Source: Aeriscardovia aeriphila
GTDB taxonomy: Bacteria; Actinomycetota; Actinomycetes; Actinomycetales; Bifidobacteriaceae
DNA length: 42,847 nt
Reading direction: 5' to 3'
NCBI GenBank assembly: GCA_949290445.1
Contig: CASERW010000015.1
Coordinates: 1-42,847 of the forward strand
In this document: piece by piece, positions 16,911 through 26,103 of the stretch
Layout: the number at the start of each line of letters is the position of its first letter
How positions within the stretch are numbered: the first letter of the stretch is position 1
Translations under genes and position numbers: made by a program
Notes under the pieces: generated by a model
What the model was told of the DNA's origin: nothing
The model's input: the letters and a program-made list of their open reading frames with translations, nothing else
The model's database searches: none

Positions 16911-19646
16911 GTGGAGGGTCCCGATATCACGGCAGTAGAAGCCGTTATTGATAATGGTAAGTTCGGCAAGCGCACGCTGCGCTTCGAGACCGGTCGTCTC
17001 GCCCAGCAGGCTGATGGTGCCGTTGCAGCCTATCTTGATGAAGATTCTATGATCCTGTCCACCACTGTGGCAGGCCACGCACCAAAGGAAAACTACGACT
17101 TCTTCCCGCTGACGGTTGATGTTCAAGAGAAGATGTATGCAGCTGGTCGCATCCCAGGCTCCTTCTTCCGTCGCGAAGGTCGCCCATCGACAGAGGCAAT
17201 TTTGGCATGCCGCGTGATTGATCGCCCATTGCGCCCTCTGTTCCCACACACTCTTCGTAACGAGGTTCAGATCACCGCTACCGTGCTGGCAGTCGACCCT
17301 GATGACTCCTACGATATGCTCGCTCTGAACGCAGCATCCGCATCCACCACCATCTCCGGCCTGCCATTCGAAGGCCCAGTCGGCGGTTTGCGCTTGGCTT
17401 TGATCGACGGCCAGTGGGTCGCCTTCCCACGCTGGTCTGAGCGTGAAAAGGCCACCTTCGAGCTCGTCGTGGCCGGCCGCATCACCCCAGCCAACGACGT
17501 TGCAATCGCCATGATCGAAGCTGGCGCTGGCAAGAACGCCTGGGACCTCATCTACAACGGCAACGGCGTCAAGCCAGACGAGAAGGTCGTTGCTGAGGGT
17601 ATCGAGGCTGCTAAGCCATTCATCCGCACCCTGTGCGACGCCATCAACGAACTCAAGAAGAAGGCTGCAAAGCCAACCAAGGAGTTCCAGCTCTTCCCTG
17701 AATACACCGATGAATTCTACAAGCGCGTCGAAGAGCTCGCCGCCGCCGACCTCGACCCAGCACTCGTCATTGCTGACAAGATCGAGCGCCAGGAGCGCGT
17801 GCGCGAAATCAAGGAGAAGGTTGCCCAAACCCTCGCCTCTGAATTCGAAGATATGAGCGACGAAGAGAAGGACCGCGAGCTGGGCAACGCCTTCAAGGCT
17901 TTGCAGCGCTCCATCGTCCGCCGTCGCGTGCTCGAAAAGGGTGAGCGCATTGACGGCCGTGGCCTGAAGGATATCCGCACCCTCTCCGCTGAGGTTGACG
18001 TGGTTCCTCGCGTCCACGGTTCTTCCCTCTTCCAGCGCGGCGAAACCCAGATTATGGGTATCACCACACTGGGCATGCTCAAGATGCGTCAGGAAATGGA
18101 CGCACTCTCCGGCCCAGACACCAAGCGCTACATCCACCAGTACAACATGCCACCGTTCTCCACTGGTGAGACGGGCCGCTTGGGCTCTCCGAAGCGTCGC
18201 GAAGTGGGCCACGGCGACCTCGCTGAGCGTGCACTCGTTCCTGTGATCCCAAGCGAGGAAGAGTTCCCATACGCCATCCGCCAAGTCTCCGAAGCCATGG
18301 GCTCCAACGGCTCGACTTCCATGGGCTCTGTGTGCGCCTCCACTCTGGCTTTGCTCGACGCTGGCGTGCCGCTGAGGGCTCCTGTTGCTGGTATCTCCAT
18401 GGGCTTGATGTCCGGCGAGGTCAACGGCAAGCAGGTGTTCAAGATCCTCACCGATATTCAGGGCGCTGAAGATGCCTTCGGTGATATGGACTTCAAGGTC
18501 GCTGGTACCTCGGAGTTCGTCACCGCCCTGCAGCTCGATACCAAGCTTGACGGCATCCCAGCCGATATTTTGGCTGAGGCTTTGCAGCAGGCTTACGAAG
18601 CTCGCACCACCATTCTCGAGATTATCAACGAGTGCATTGATGGCCCAGCTGAGCTGGCTCCATCTGCTCCTCGCATCCTGACCTTGCACGTTCCAGTCGA
18701 TAAGATCGGCGAGATCATCGGGCCAAAGGGCAAGATGATCAACCAGATTCAGGAGGATACCGGCGCTGACATCACTATCGAAGATGACGGCACTGTCTAC
18801 ATCGCTTCTGATGAGGGTGAGGCTGCTCAGAAGGCTTCCGACGTCATTGACCAGATTGTCAATCCTCATGTTCCTGAGGCTGGCGAACACTTCACCGGAA
18901 CTGTGGTGAAGACCACCAGCTTCGGTGCCTTCGTCAACCTGACCCCAGGTACTGACGGTTTGCTGCACATCAGCCAGATTCGCAACCTGCGCGATGGTGA
19001 GCGTGTGGAGCGCGTTGAGGATGTTCTCAAGGAAGGCGACAGCGTGGATGTTGTCGTTGAGAGCGTTGACGACCGCGGCAAGATCTCCCTGGCAATCCCA
19101 GGCTTTGAGAACCAGACTCCAGCACGTGAGGAGCGCCCAGCTCGTCGCCCACGCCGTCGCTATGACGACGAAGAGGAAGAGAGCGAGGATCGTCGCCCAG
19201 CTCGCCGTCCACGTCGTCGTCACGATGAGGACGAAGAAGAAGGCGAGGAGCGTCCAGCACGCCGCCCACGTCGTCACTATGAGGATGACGAGGATGATGA
19301 GGTTTTTGAGCGTCCAGCACGTTCGGCTCGCCGTCCACGCCGTCGCGTGAGCGAGGATGACGCTGCTGAGGATGATTATGAGCCACGCCGTCCACGTCGC
19401 CGTCACTATGAGGATGACGAGGATGCTGCTTCTGAGGATCGTTCCGACAGGCAGGAGCGTGAGCGTTCTGAGCGTCGTCCACGTCGCCGCTACGATGACG
19501 AAGAGCGCAGCTACCGTCCACGTCGCAGCCGTGGCAACCGCGAGTTCAGCGCTGATGAGAACGCTTACCGCGAGTACCATGAGGATCGCGTGGAGCGTTC
19601 CGAGCGTCCGCGTCGCCGCGTTGTGCGCCGCCGCTACGAGGACTGA
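16911..19646 (+). CDS. pnp: Polynucleotide phosphorylase with long mixed-charge tail
   Basis: 911 residues from a GTG preceded by AAAGGAGG. It degrades RNA phosphorolytically from the 3' end and, in actinobacteria, can make (p)ppGpp-related nucleotides. Two RNase PH domains lie at about residues 10-240 and 340-570 ([14 protein letters not shown] in the first; [25 protein letters not shown] and the catalytic [19 protein letters not shown] region in the second), a KH domain at about 588-650 (GPKG at 604-607) and an S1 domain at about 659-729. Residues from about 738 to the end form an unusual tail of alternating Arg-rich and Asp/Glu-rich blocks, repeating RPARRPRRR then acidic stretches. The tail is likely disordered and RNA- or partner-binding. 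The word TGATAATCT lies on the minus strand at 18619. Confidence 0.96.
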   Translation: MEGPDITAVEAVIDNGKFGKRTLRFETGRLAQQADGAVAAYLDEDSMILSTTVAGHAPKENYDFFPLTVDVQEKMYAAGRIPGSFFRREGRPSTEAILACRVIDRPLRPLFPHTLRNEVQITATVLAVDPDDSYDMLALNAASASTTISGLPFEGPVGGLRLALIDGQWVAFPRWSEREKATFELVVAGRITPANDVAIAMIEAGAGKNAWDLIYNGNGVKPDEKVVAEGIEAAKPFIRTLCDAINELKKKAAKPTKEFQLFPEYTDEFYKRVEELAAADLDPALVIADKIERQERVREIKEKVAQTLASEFEDMSDEEKDRELGNAFKALQRSIVRRRVLEKGERIDGRGLKDIRTLSAEVDVVPRVHGSSLFQRGETQIMGITTLGMLKMRQEMDALSGPDTKRYIHQYNMPPFSTGETGRLGSPKRREVGHGDLAERALVPVIPSEEEFPYAIRQVSEAMGSNGSTSMGSVCASTLALLDAGVPLRAPVAGISMGLMSGEVNGKQVFKILTDIQGAEDAFGDMDFKVAGTSEFVTALQLDTKLDGIPADILAEALQQAYEARTTILEIINECIDGPAELAPSAPRILTLHVPVDKIGEIIGPKGKMINQIQEDTGADITIEDDGTVYIASDEGEAAQKASDVIDQIVNPHVPEAGEHFTGTVVKTTSFGAFVNLTPGTDGLLHISQIRNLRDGERVERVEDVLKEGDSVDVVVESVDDRGKISLAIPGFENQTPAREERPARRPRRRYDDEEEESEDRRPARRPRRRHDEDEEEGEERPARRPRRHYEDDEDDEVFERPARSARRPRRRVSEDDAAEDDYEPRRPRRRHYEDDEDAASEDRSDRQERERSERRPRRRYDDEERSYRPRRSRGNREFSADENAYREYHEDRVERSERPRRRVVRRRYED

Positions 19647-19749
19647 TACTTTCGAGCAGCACGCACGGCTGCACGCGACTGACAGCTGCATGTGACTTGC
19701 AGTTGAAGGTCGCTGCCAGCTCACGCTGAACGAGGAGCGTATAAACTAG

Positions 19750-19834
19750 GCCTCAGAATGACCGAGTCATGTTCTTAGGGACTTTATGGTGAAGTGCCCT
19801 GATGAAGAAACATTCGGTTATTCTGAGGCTTTTT
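19750..19834 (+). terminator. Very long imperfect hairpin ending in a T-run
   Basis: GCCTCAGAAT (19750-19759) pairs with ATTCTGAGGC (19820-19829), followed by TTTTT. Inside, ACCGA (19761) pairs with TCGGT (19814), ATGTTCTT (19769) with AAGAA-CAT (19805, one bulged A), AGGG (19777) with CCCT (19797) and ACTT (19781) with AAGT (19792). About 31 pairs over 80 bases make it much longer than an ordinary terminator. It probably ends pnp; it could also be a processed small RNA or a miniature inverted-repeat element. Confidence 0.7.
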
Positions 19835-19850
19835 GTATGACTGGCTGTGT

Positions 19851-19920
19851 GCCACCAATCAGTGGTCATCAATCAACAGTCATCAACCAACCGCAATGAA
19901 TAAGCGGTCATCAATCAAAG
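19851..19920. repeat. Five tandem 14-bp units upstream of an aldo/keto reductase
   Basis: Exactly 70 bp made of five 14-bp units: GCCACCAATCAGTG, GTCATCAATCAACA, GTCATCAACCAACC, GCAATGAATAAGCG and GTCATCAATCAAAG. Units 2, 3 and 5 share GTCATCAAYCAA; units 1 and 4 are decayed. The last unit runs into the ribosome site of the next gene, so the array lies in the 5' untranslated leader or promoter. Confidence 0.75.
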
Positions 19921-19928
19921 GAGATGAA

Positions 19929-20804
19929 ATGAGTACGAACGCACTGCGCAAGCTCGGCCCGTACACCACGACGAGCATCGGTTTGGGATGCATGCCACTC
20001 TCACTGGAAAACAACCTTGGCGTAGAAAAAGGCGCGGAAACTATTCACGCAGCCCTCGACGACGGCTGCCGCCACCTCGATACCGCATGGGCTTACTACG
20101 AATCTGGAAAAGAGCCAGGCGCCAACGAACGCTTGGTCCGCCAAGCACTCTCTACCTGGGATGGGCCTCGTGAAGAGGTTATCGTGGCCAGCAAGGTCGG
20201 CCATTTCCGCAACTTCACTGACGGTGTTCCTACCTGGGGCCAGGATGCTCGCCCGGAGCGTCTGATCCACGATGCTCACGAATCCTTGGAAAACTTGGGT
20301 GTTGACGCTATCGACCTGCTCTACATGCACCGTCCTGACCCGAAGGTCGACTATGCCGAGTCTATCGAGGCCATGAAGCAGCTTGCTGATGAGGGAGTTG
20401 CCAAGACTATCGGTATTTCTAACGCTTCCATCGAGCAGATTGATATCGCCCGCTCCATTTTGGGCGACAAGCTCGTCGCTGTGCAAAACCAGTATTCTCC
20501 AGTGTACCGCTCCACGCAGGATACTCTGGATTACTGCGCTAAGCTTGGTCTGGCTTTTGTGTGCTGGAGCCCTCTGGGTGGTTACCGCCGCGCAGTGGAT
20601 GAGAGCAAGTTCGAGCCCTTCAAGCAGGTAGCCGCGAAGCATGGTGTGAGCTACCAGCAGGTGATTTTGGCGTGGGAGCTTGCTCAAGGCGATCACGTTT
20701 TCACCATTCCTGGTGCTCACCGCCCACAGACTATTCTCGACTCTTTGCACGCCAGCGAGCTTGAGCTGAGCGCTGAGGAGATGGAGCTGCTCAACCGCGG
20801 CTGA
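19929..20804 (+). CDS. Aldo/keto reductase
   Basis: 291 residues from ATG 19929, chosen because AAAGGAG ends five bases before it; an earlier in-frame ATG at 19833 lies inside the terminator and repeat region. Catalytic residues are visible: D and Y in CRHLDTAWAYYESG, K in VIVASKVGHF and H in LLYMHRPDP. FTIPGAHRPQTILDSLHA is the C-terminal cofactor-binding segment. The family reduces carbonyls with NADPH; this one resembles the AKR11/YajO/general-stress group more than the AKR5 enzyme at 8031. The stop codon is a tandem TGA-TAG lying in a one-mismatch copy of the recurrent 9-mer (TGATAGTCT). Confidence 0.9.
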   Translation: MSTNALRKLGPYTTTSIGLGCMPLSLENNLGVEKGAETIHAALDDGCRHLDTAWAYYESGKEPGANERLVRQALSTWDGPREEVIVASKVGHFRNFTDGVPTWGQDARPERLIHDAHESLENLGVDAIDLLYMHRPDPKVDYAESIEAMKQLADEGVAKTIGISNASIEQIDIARSILGDKLVAVQNQYSPVYRSTQDTLDYCAKLGLAFVCWSPLGGYRRAVDESKFEPFKQVAAKHGVSYQQVILAWELAQGDHVFTIPGAHRPQTILDSLHASELELSAEEMELLNRG

Positions 20805-20816
20805 TAGTCTCGCAGT

Positions 20817-21716
20817 ATGAATTACAGCGGATTGTTGAATGCGAGTGTCACCTTATCGGATCCGAAAAAAGTAGCTGTTGCCTACACCACAGCGCTGGAC
20901 CCTGATTCGGTGGGCTCGCATTTTCCGTCTGATTTCAACCTTTCGGAAATCACCGCACGCAAAATGGGCCAAGATGTAACGCTCATTGATGAGCATCGTG
21001 CTCAGTTGGAAAAGCTGTTGCACCGCAAGCTCGTGCTGCTCCACCAGGTGCATTCGAACACCGTGATCGACCTCGACCAGGCGGGGCTCAACCAGGAGCA
21101 CACCGATGCGGATGGCATGGTAACCACGCGCGATGATGTCGCCCTGGCAATCTTTACGGGAGATTGCACGCCACTCCTCTTCGCTGACACCTCTCACCAC
21201 GTTTTTGCTGCTTGCCACGCGGGGCGCAGGGGAGTGGAAAACGGCGTGATGCTCGAAACGCTTAAGGTGATGGGTAAGAAGGGTGCCGAGCCTTCTACGA
21301 CGGAAATCTGGATTGGCCCTCATATTTGCGGCGACTGTTACGAAACTGGTGACGAGATTGCCACCGCTTTTGAAGCGCAATTTCCCGGCTGCTCAACGCT
21401 GACGCGCTTTTCTGGCCGCGGCATCGATATGAGCGCCGCCTTGTTGCGCGAGCTTTCCTTGAGCCCTTGGCGCGAGGCCACGGTTCACAGTGATGACCCG
21501 GCAATTGGCGAGCAAACCGAAAAACTGTGGGCCAGCATTTCTCCAGATTATCAGCGCCGTCTCATCAACCCTGCCGTCAATCCCCACGGGATGCAGCGCG
21601 CCGGGTGCACGCTGGAAAATCCCCTGCTTTACTCTTATCGCGAGTGGACGAAGAGCAAGCGGCCTGAGTGCAACGGCAGGTTTATGAACATCATCGTGCC
21701 CGAACCTGAGCAGTGA
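20817..21716 (+). CDS. pgeF: Peptidoglycan editing factor / YfiH laccase-domain protein
   Basis: 299 residues. YfiH-family motifs are clear: LVLLHQVHSNTV, DADGMVTTRDDVALAIFTGDCTPLLF, ACHAGRRG (zinc ligand His), IGPHICGDCYETGDEI and GCTLENPLLYSYRE. The Cys/His residues bind one zinc or copper. Members remove L-Ser-containing peptidoglycan precursors or act as purine nucleosidase-like enzymes in the cytoplasm. There is no strong ribosome site; the gene starts 12 bases after the preceding stop, so translation may be coupled. The stop is a tandem TGA-TAA within TGATAATCT (21714-21722), and a second copy lies 170 bp upstream inside the gene. Confidence 0.9.
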   Translation: MNYSGLLNASVTLSDPKKVAVAYTTALDPDSVGSHFPSDFNLSEITARKMGQDVTLIDEHRAQLEKLLHRKLVLLHQVHSNTVIDLDQAGLNQEHTDADGMVTTRDDVALAIFTGDCTPLLFADTSHHVFAACHAGRRGVENGVMLETLKVMGKKGAEPSTTEIWIGPHICGDCYETGDEIATAFEAQFPGCSTLTRFSGRGIDMSAALLRELSLSPWREATVHSDDPAIGEQTEKLWASISPDYQRRLINPAVNPHGMQRAGCTLENPLLYSYREWTKSKRPECNGRFMNIIVPEPEQ

Positions 21717-21728
21717 TAATCTTGAGCG

Positions 21729-22412
21729 CTAATGCGTGTTTTGCTGGGGGACCAGAGGGTTCATCGCGCTGAGCTCTTCGTGAAAGAGGACTGTTTGAGC
21801 GATGACGAGCTTGCCAGCCAAACTCATCTGAGAGGCCGTCAAACCAGCAGGGTCGAGCCCCGACTGATCAGTAGTGCGCCAATCGGGCAGGCAAATCAAG
21901 CCGCCCAACAGGTTGTGCGCATCATGAGCATAATGCATCAGATGGTAGAACAGCGCGTTGCACACATACGTGCCCGCATCCGAACTGAGGGAAGCGGGAA
22001 CATTATGCGTGGCAAAAGCGTTCAAAATGCGGCCTAAAGGAAGGCGAGTCCAGTAAGCAGCAGGTCCATTCGCCTCAATCGGGCCGGGCAAAGGCTGCGT
22101 GCCGTCAGCGTCGGGATGGTCGGTTTCAATGCGATTGCGCGCCGAACGGTCGAGAGCAATGCCAGGGGCGCCACGACGACGACCCAAGCACACCACAATC
22201 TGAGGCTGGGCGTCTTCAATAGTGGCGAGCAAGGTAGGCCATGCCTTATCAAAGGAGAGCGGGACTAAAACGGGCTTCACCTGCACATGAGCTTGAGTTT
22301 CCTGCTCGAGCCAGGCTTGAGTTTCAGCACTACCCAAGCTCAGAGCCGTCTGAGAGGTCGGGTCATCTGGCGTGTCGGAGAAACCAGAAACGATTACGGA
22401 GAATTCGCGCAT
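21729..22412 (-). CDS. Pyroglutamyl-peptidase I homologue with altered catalytic residues
   Basis: 227 residues, the family's usual size. The fold is recognisable: IVVCLGRRRGAPGI, EANGPAAYWTRLPLGRI and SSDAGTYVCNALFYHLMH, which keeps the nucleophile Cys. In characterised enzymes the triad is Glu-Cys-His: the Glu lies in ITPERVAIN, here IALDRSARN (Asp), and the His in GGFIHIP, here GGLICLP (Cys). The minus-strand codons GGCTTGATTTGCCTGCCC confirm the Cys. Loss of the His argues against ordinary pyroglutamyl peptidase activity. It ends 12 bp from pgeF, convergent, and is divergent from the DivIVA-like gene. Confidence 0.8.
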   Translation of the reverse strand: MREFSVIVSGFSDTPDDPTSQTALSLGSAETQAWLEQETQAHVQVKPVLVPLSFDKAWPTLLATIEDAQPQIVVCLGRRRGAPGIALDRSARNRIETDHPDADGTQPLPGPIEANGPAAYWTRLPLGRILNAFATHNVPASLSSDAGTYVCNALFYHLMHYAHDAHNLLGGLICLPDWRTTDQSGLDPAGLTASQMSLAGKLVIAQTVLFHEELSAMNPLVPQQNTH

Positions 22413-22586
22413 ACTGCAATCCTAGCGCGGAGCAAAAATGAGCGGCGCGTTCACCAGGTTTGCCTGAAATTACAAGCGTTTGCGAGTTTGAGCTATGTCA
22501 GTTTTCTATCAGGTGAGCGTGGTAGAAAGAGAAGTAATACACATGTGGTCAGTCTGCATGAGCAGCTGATGGTAGCGGAGGTAACT

Positions 22587-23960
22587 ATGCCAGAGTCTTT
22601 CCCGATCACGTTGCGCGGGTATGACAAGGAAACTGTTGATCGTGCGGTGGCAGAGTACGAAGAGTCTGCACGCTTGATGCGCGAGCAGATTAAGGCGTAT
22701 GACACGCGAATTCTGACTCTGGAAGCACAGTTGCAAAAGGAGAAGAACCGCAAGGCTGCCCCTTCGAAGGATTCTTTCGCATCCCTGGGTGCTAACGCCC
22801 AGCAGCTGCTCGCCTCTGCAGAGCAAACGTCCAGCGAATTGCTCGCCCGTGCGAAGTCGGATGCAGCCAGCATCGAACGCAATGCCAAGGAACGCGCAGA
22901 AACGACGGTGAACACCGCCCAACAGCAGGCTCGCCACATGCTCGACGACGCACAGAGCAAGAGCCAGGCCATCATCTCCCAAGCTCAGGAGAAGGCTGAC
23001 ACGATTACCACCACGGCTCAGAACAAGGCTGACCAGCTGACTGCTCAAACCCAGCAGCAGTGCAACGAGCAGCGTGAAGCTCTCACCCTCGAGCTCAAGA
23101 ACAAGCGTGAGGAAGAAACCAAGCAAACTCAGGCATGGAAGAGCGCTCAGGAGCGTGAAATCGCTCAGAAGCAGGCTGATGCCAGCCAGCAGATTGCCCA
23201 GCAGCGTAAGAGTGCTGCCGATGAGATCACTCGTCAGAAGAAGGACACGAATGATCAGATTCAGCAGGCTTTGGCTGATGCCAACCAGAAGCTCTCTCGC
23301 GCTCGCGAACAGGTGAGCAAGATGATCTCTGACGCTCAGCGCCAGGCCGGGGAGATCACCGATGCTGCCAAGGCTCAGGCTCAGCAGATTCTCGACGCTG
23401 CTGACGTCAAGCGCGCCGACACCCTCTCCCAGGCTGCTTCCGAGTATGAGAATGTGCGCAACGAAATCTCCCAGCAGCAGAGCGAGGCTACTGAGAAGGT
23501 GCGCCAGCTGCTCGATGACCTCAAGGCTCGCCGTGAAGCCAGTGAGAAGGAGAGCCAGGAGATTTTGACGAAGGCTCATGAAACTCGTGACGCTGCTGAC
23601 GCTTACGCCGATAAGAAGCGTAAGGATGCGGATGCTGAAGCTGCCCAGATGGTGGAAGAAGCTCGCGTCAAGGCCAGCAAGCAGCTGGACGAGCAGCGTG
23701 AGGCTGCCAAGAGCGAGATTGATGGTTTGAACGAGCGTATTGCTCAGTTGCAGACTCGCGAGGCTTCGATTACTCAGCGTGTGTCGGAGATTCGTTCCAT
23801 GTTCGCTCAGGCTTTCGGTAACTTTGCTCCGGCTCCAGCCCCAGCTTCCTCTGCTCAGGCTAACGATTCTGCCGATTCCTCGGATTCTGATGCTTCTGCC
23901 TCTCAACAAGAGGGTGAGGCTTCCGAGCAGTCTGGCTCTGAGCCTGACGAGAACGCCTGA
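22587..23960 (+). CDS. DivIVA-like long coiled-coil protein
   Basis: 457 residues from ATG 22587, which has GGAGG at 22577-22581; the frame stays open 300 bases upstream but that part overlaps the divergent gene's promoter and coding region. The N-terminus FPITLRGYDKETVDRAVAEYEES matches the membrane-targeting DivIVA lead segment. From about residue 25 to 420 it is almost one continuous Ala/Gln/Lys/Glu-rich coiled coil, then an acidic, Ser-rich tail. DivIVA proteins mark curved membranes and poles and organise cell growth. This one is much longer than classical DivIVA/Wag31, so it is a paralogue or a scaffold rather than clearly wag31. The stop is tandem TGA-TAG. Confidence 0.8.
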   Translation: MPESFPITLRGYDKETVDRAVAEYEESARLMREQIKAYDTRILTLEAQLQKEKNRKAAPSKDSFASLGANAQQLLASAEQTSSELLARAKSDAASIERNAKERAETTVNTAQQQARHMLDDAQSKSQAIISQAQEKADTITTTAQNKADQLTAQTQQQCNEQREALTLELKNKREEETKQTQAWKSAQEREIAQKQADASQQIAQQRKSAADEITRQKKDTNDQIQQALADANQKLSRAREQVSKMISDAQRQAGEITDAAKAQAQQILDAADVKRADTLSQAASEYENVRNEISQQQSEATEKVRQLLDDLKARREASEKESQEILTKAHETRDAADAYADKKRKDADAEAAQMVEEARVKASKQLDEQREAAKSEIDGLNERIAQLQTREASITQRVSEIRSMFAQAFGNFAPAPAPASSAQANDSADSSDSDASASQQEGEASEQSGSEPDENA

Positions 23961-24003
23961 TAGTTTGGTTTTATTCGGTTAGGAAAGGGATAGAAAGGCA
24001 ATT

Positions 24004-25356
24004 ATGCAAGATTATCAGCCACTTACCTCACAGCGTTTGAATGATATTCGCACCTCCTTCGACTCCAACGCACAGCGTCGCCTGGCTATGAACGCCAGCG
24101 TGGAAAATGGTGTGAATAAGGTTGCTTACAACTACGATGCTGCTCGCTTCTTGCAGCGTCGCTTCTCCACCCAGCTCAACCAGGGCAAGGTGACCAACCA
24201 GCGTCGTTCTGGCCGTTGCTGGCTGTTCAGCTCCCTCAACGTTGCTCGCTTCGTCGCCAAGCGTGAAATGGGCATCGCCAGCCAGGAGTTCGAGTTCTCT
24301 CAGAACTACGCCATGTACTTCGACAAGCTCGAGCGTGCCAACTACTTCTTGCGCGATATGGCCGAGCTCATTGCTCAGGGTGAAACCCCAGATTCTCGTC
24401 TCGTCCAGTTCCAGATGGAATCGGTGATGGGCGACGGTGGCCAGTGGACCATGGCTATGAACGTGTACAAGAAGTACGGTGCTGTTCCGAAGGACTTCTT
24501 CCCAGAGACCGAAGCTTCGATGAACACTCGCTTCCTTGATGAGCACCTGCGCCACATGCTGCACGAGCAGGTGGCTCGCATGTTCCAGAACAAGGACAAC
24601 GCTGCTGAAGTTGAGCGTTTGATTAACGAAGGCGTGGAACGTGCACACTCCATCCTCACCGTCAACCTCGGTGAGCCACCAGTAAGCTTCGAGTGGGAGT
24701 ACACCGACGATGAGGGCAACTTCCACCGTGACGGCGAAATGACTCCTGTTGAGTTCTGGAACAAGTACGTCGGCCCAGCACACCTCGAAGATTATGTGTG
24801 CCTGGTCAACGACCCACGTCAGGAGCACCCACGCGGTCAGAAGATCGCCATCCAGCATTTGGGTAATGTCGCTGGCGGTGACCCAACCGAGTACCTCAAC
24901 GTGGATATGAGCGTGATGAAGGATCTCGCTCGTCGCATCCTCGTGGAAGAGGGCATCCCGGTGTGGTTCGGCTGCGATTGCGGCGCATTCGCTGACCGCC
25001 AGAAGGGCAACTGGTCGGTGAACCTCTTCGACTATGAGTCCGTGTATGGATTCGGCCAGAGCCTCAACAAGGAAGAGCGCGTTCGCTACTGGGATTCCGC
25101 AATGAACCACGCTATGGCCTTCAACGGTGTGGACGTTGCTGACGACGGTACCACCACCAAGCGTTGGCGCGTGGAGAACTCGTGGGGCGAGGACGTTGCC
25201 GACAAGGGCTACTTCACCATGGATGACGAGTGGTTCGACGAGTACGTCTATGAGGTCGCTGTACCAAAGTCCATGCTCTCCGCCGAGCTGCAGGAAGGCT
25301 TGAATAAGCCAGCCCTCGAGCTCGACGCTTGGGACCCGATGGGAGCTCTCGCCTGA
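24004..25356 (+). CDS. pepC: Aminopeptidase C (C1B cysteine peptidase)
   Basis: 450 residues, typical of PepC/bleomycin hydrolase. The catalytic Cys is C72 in RRSGRCWLFSSLN, the His lies in AMNHAMAFNGVD and the Asn in VENSWGED. The oxyanion Gln is in the upstream VTNQRRSG. The enzyme is a cytoplasmic hexameric aminopeptidase that trims peptides imported or released from proteins. The start MQDYQPL is written over a minus-oriented copy of the recurrent word (24009-24017). An AAAGG site precedes the ATG. Its stop overlaps the next start (ATGA), so pepC and mtnN are translationally coupled. Confidence 0.95.
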   Translation: MQDYQPLTSQRLNDIRTSFDSNAQRRLAMNASVENGVNKVAYNYDAARFLQRRFSTQLNQGKVTNQRRSGRCWLFSSLNVARFVAKREMGIASQEFEFSQNYAMYFDKLERANYFLRDMAELIAQGETPDSRLVQFQMESVMGDGGQWTMAMNVYKKYGAVPKDFFPETEASMNTRFLDEHLRHMLHEQVARMFQNKDNAAEVERLINEGVERAHSILTVNLGEPPVSFEWEYTDDEGNFHRDGEMTPVEFWNKYVGPAHLEDYVCLVNDPRQEHPRGQKIAIQHLGNVAGGDPTEYLNVDMSVMKDLARRILVEEGIPVWFGCDCGAFADRQKGNWSVNLFDYESVYGFGQSLNKEERVRYWDSAMNHAMAFNGVDVADDGTTTKRWRVENSWGEDVADKGYFTMDDEWFDEYVYEVAVPKSMLSAELQEGLNKPALELDAWDPMGALA

Positions 25357-26084
25357 TGAGTGACGAAGTCAACGAAACCGAAGAAGAGACCACTGCCACC
25401 ATCGCCGTCATCGGCGCCATGGATGAAGAGGTTCGTCAACTGGGAGAGTGGCTCAGCGGCACTCAGCAATTCAGCGAAGCAGGATTGCCAGTGACGGTGG
25501 GCATGGCTCAGACCAATCGTGGCAACACCGTAAGGATTGTAGCGACCGTTGCTGGTATGGGAACCGTGGCAGCAGGTGCTGCAACCCAGTACCTCATCAC
25601 CCGTTTCTCTCCGGACGCAGTTATCTTCTCTGGCATCGCCGGCAATGTGTCGGGTGAGCTCGACATTAACGATGTGGTGTTGGGTGGCGTTCTGCGCTAC
25701 TTGGATACGGATATGCGTTTGGTCGGTCAGGCTGCTCCTGGCTTGACTGAATATCGTTCCGACCCTGCGTTGATCCGCATCGCCGAGCAGGCTTTGGACG
25801 AGCAGGGAACCAACTACAAGGTGGGTGTCATCGCTTCTGGTAATCACTTTGTGGATTCGGACGAGTTGCGTAACAAGGTTCGTGAGGAAACTCAGGCAGA
25901 TGCTGTGGAGATGGAAGGTGCAGCCGTAGGCCATATTGCCACGAAGAACGGCTTGCCATTCCTCGTCATACGCGCTCTGTCGGATAACACGAATACGAAG
26001 TATGAGTCCTTCCGTCACTTCGATATTTCGACGTATGCGGAAACGGCGAGTAGCTTGGTGGAAGCAATCATTCGCCGCATGTGA
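25356..26084 (+). CDS. mtnN: 5'-methylthioadenosine/S-adenosylhomocysteine nucleosidase
   Basis: 242 residues from the ATG overlapping the pepC stop (TGATG at 25354-25358). It cleaves MTA and SAH to adenine plus the thioribose product, feeding methionine salvage and the LuxS route. Landmarks: TIAVIGAMDEEVRQL with the catalytic Glu, VAGMGTVAAGAATQYLI, IFSGIAGNVSGEL, the ASGNHFVDS loop, DAVEMEGAAVGHIA (substrate-binding Met-Glu) and VIRALSDNTN with the catalytic Asp. The first 15 residues are an acidic leader. Coupling to pepC has no obvious metabolic reason. Confidence 0.93.
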   Translation: MSDEVNETEEETTATIAVIGAMDEEVRQLGEWLSGTQQFSEAGLPVTVGMAQTNRGNTVRIVATVAGMGTVAAGAATQYLITRFSPDAVIFSGIAGNVSGELDINDVVLGGVLRYLDTDMRLVGQAAPGLTEYRSDPALIRIAEQALDEQGTNYKVGVIASGNHFVDSDELRNKVREETQADAVEMEGAAVGHIATKNGLPFLVIRALSDNTNTKYESFRHFDISTYAETASSLVEAIIRRM

Positions 26085-26103
26085 ACTCATCACTGAGTGC
26101 GAA

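Noticed and set aside
16887-19724. A 945-codon open frame antisense to pnp, longer than pnp itself
   Set aside because: It is created by the strong codon bias of pnp on the opposite strand; its translation is low-complexity (runs of Thr, Trp, Ala and Leu) and it has no ribosome site or family match.
22287-22586. An upstream start for the DivIVA-like protein at 22287
   Set aside because: That segment overlaps the divergent gene, lacks a ribosome site and encodes no DivIVA feature; ATG 22587 with GGAGG begins exactly at the conserved domain.
22509-25110. Long antisense frames opposite the DivIVA-like gene (22509-23909) and pepC (24028-25110)
   Set aside because: Both mirror highly biased coding sequence; the opposite strand has recognisable family motifs and ribosome sites.
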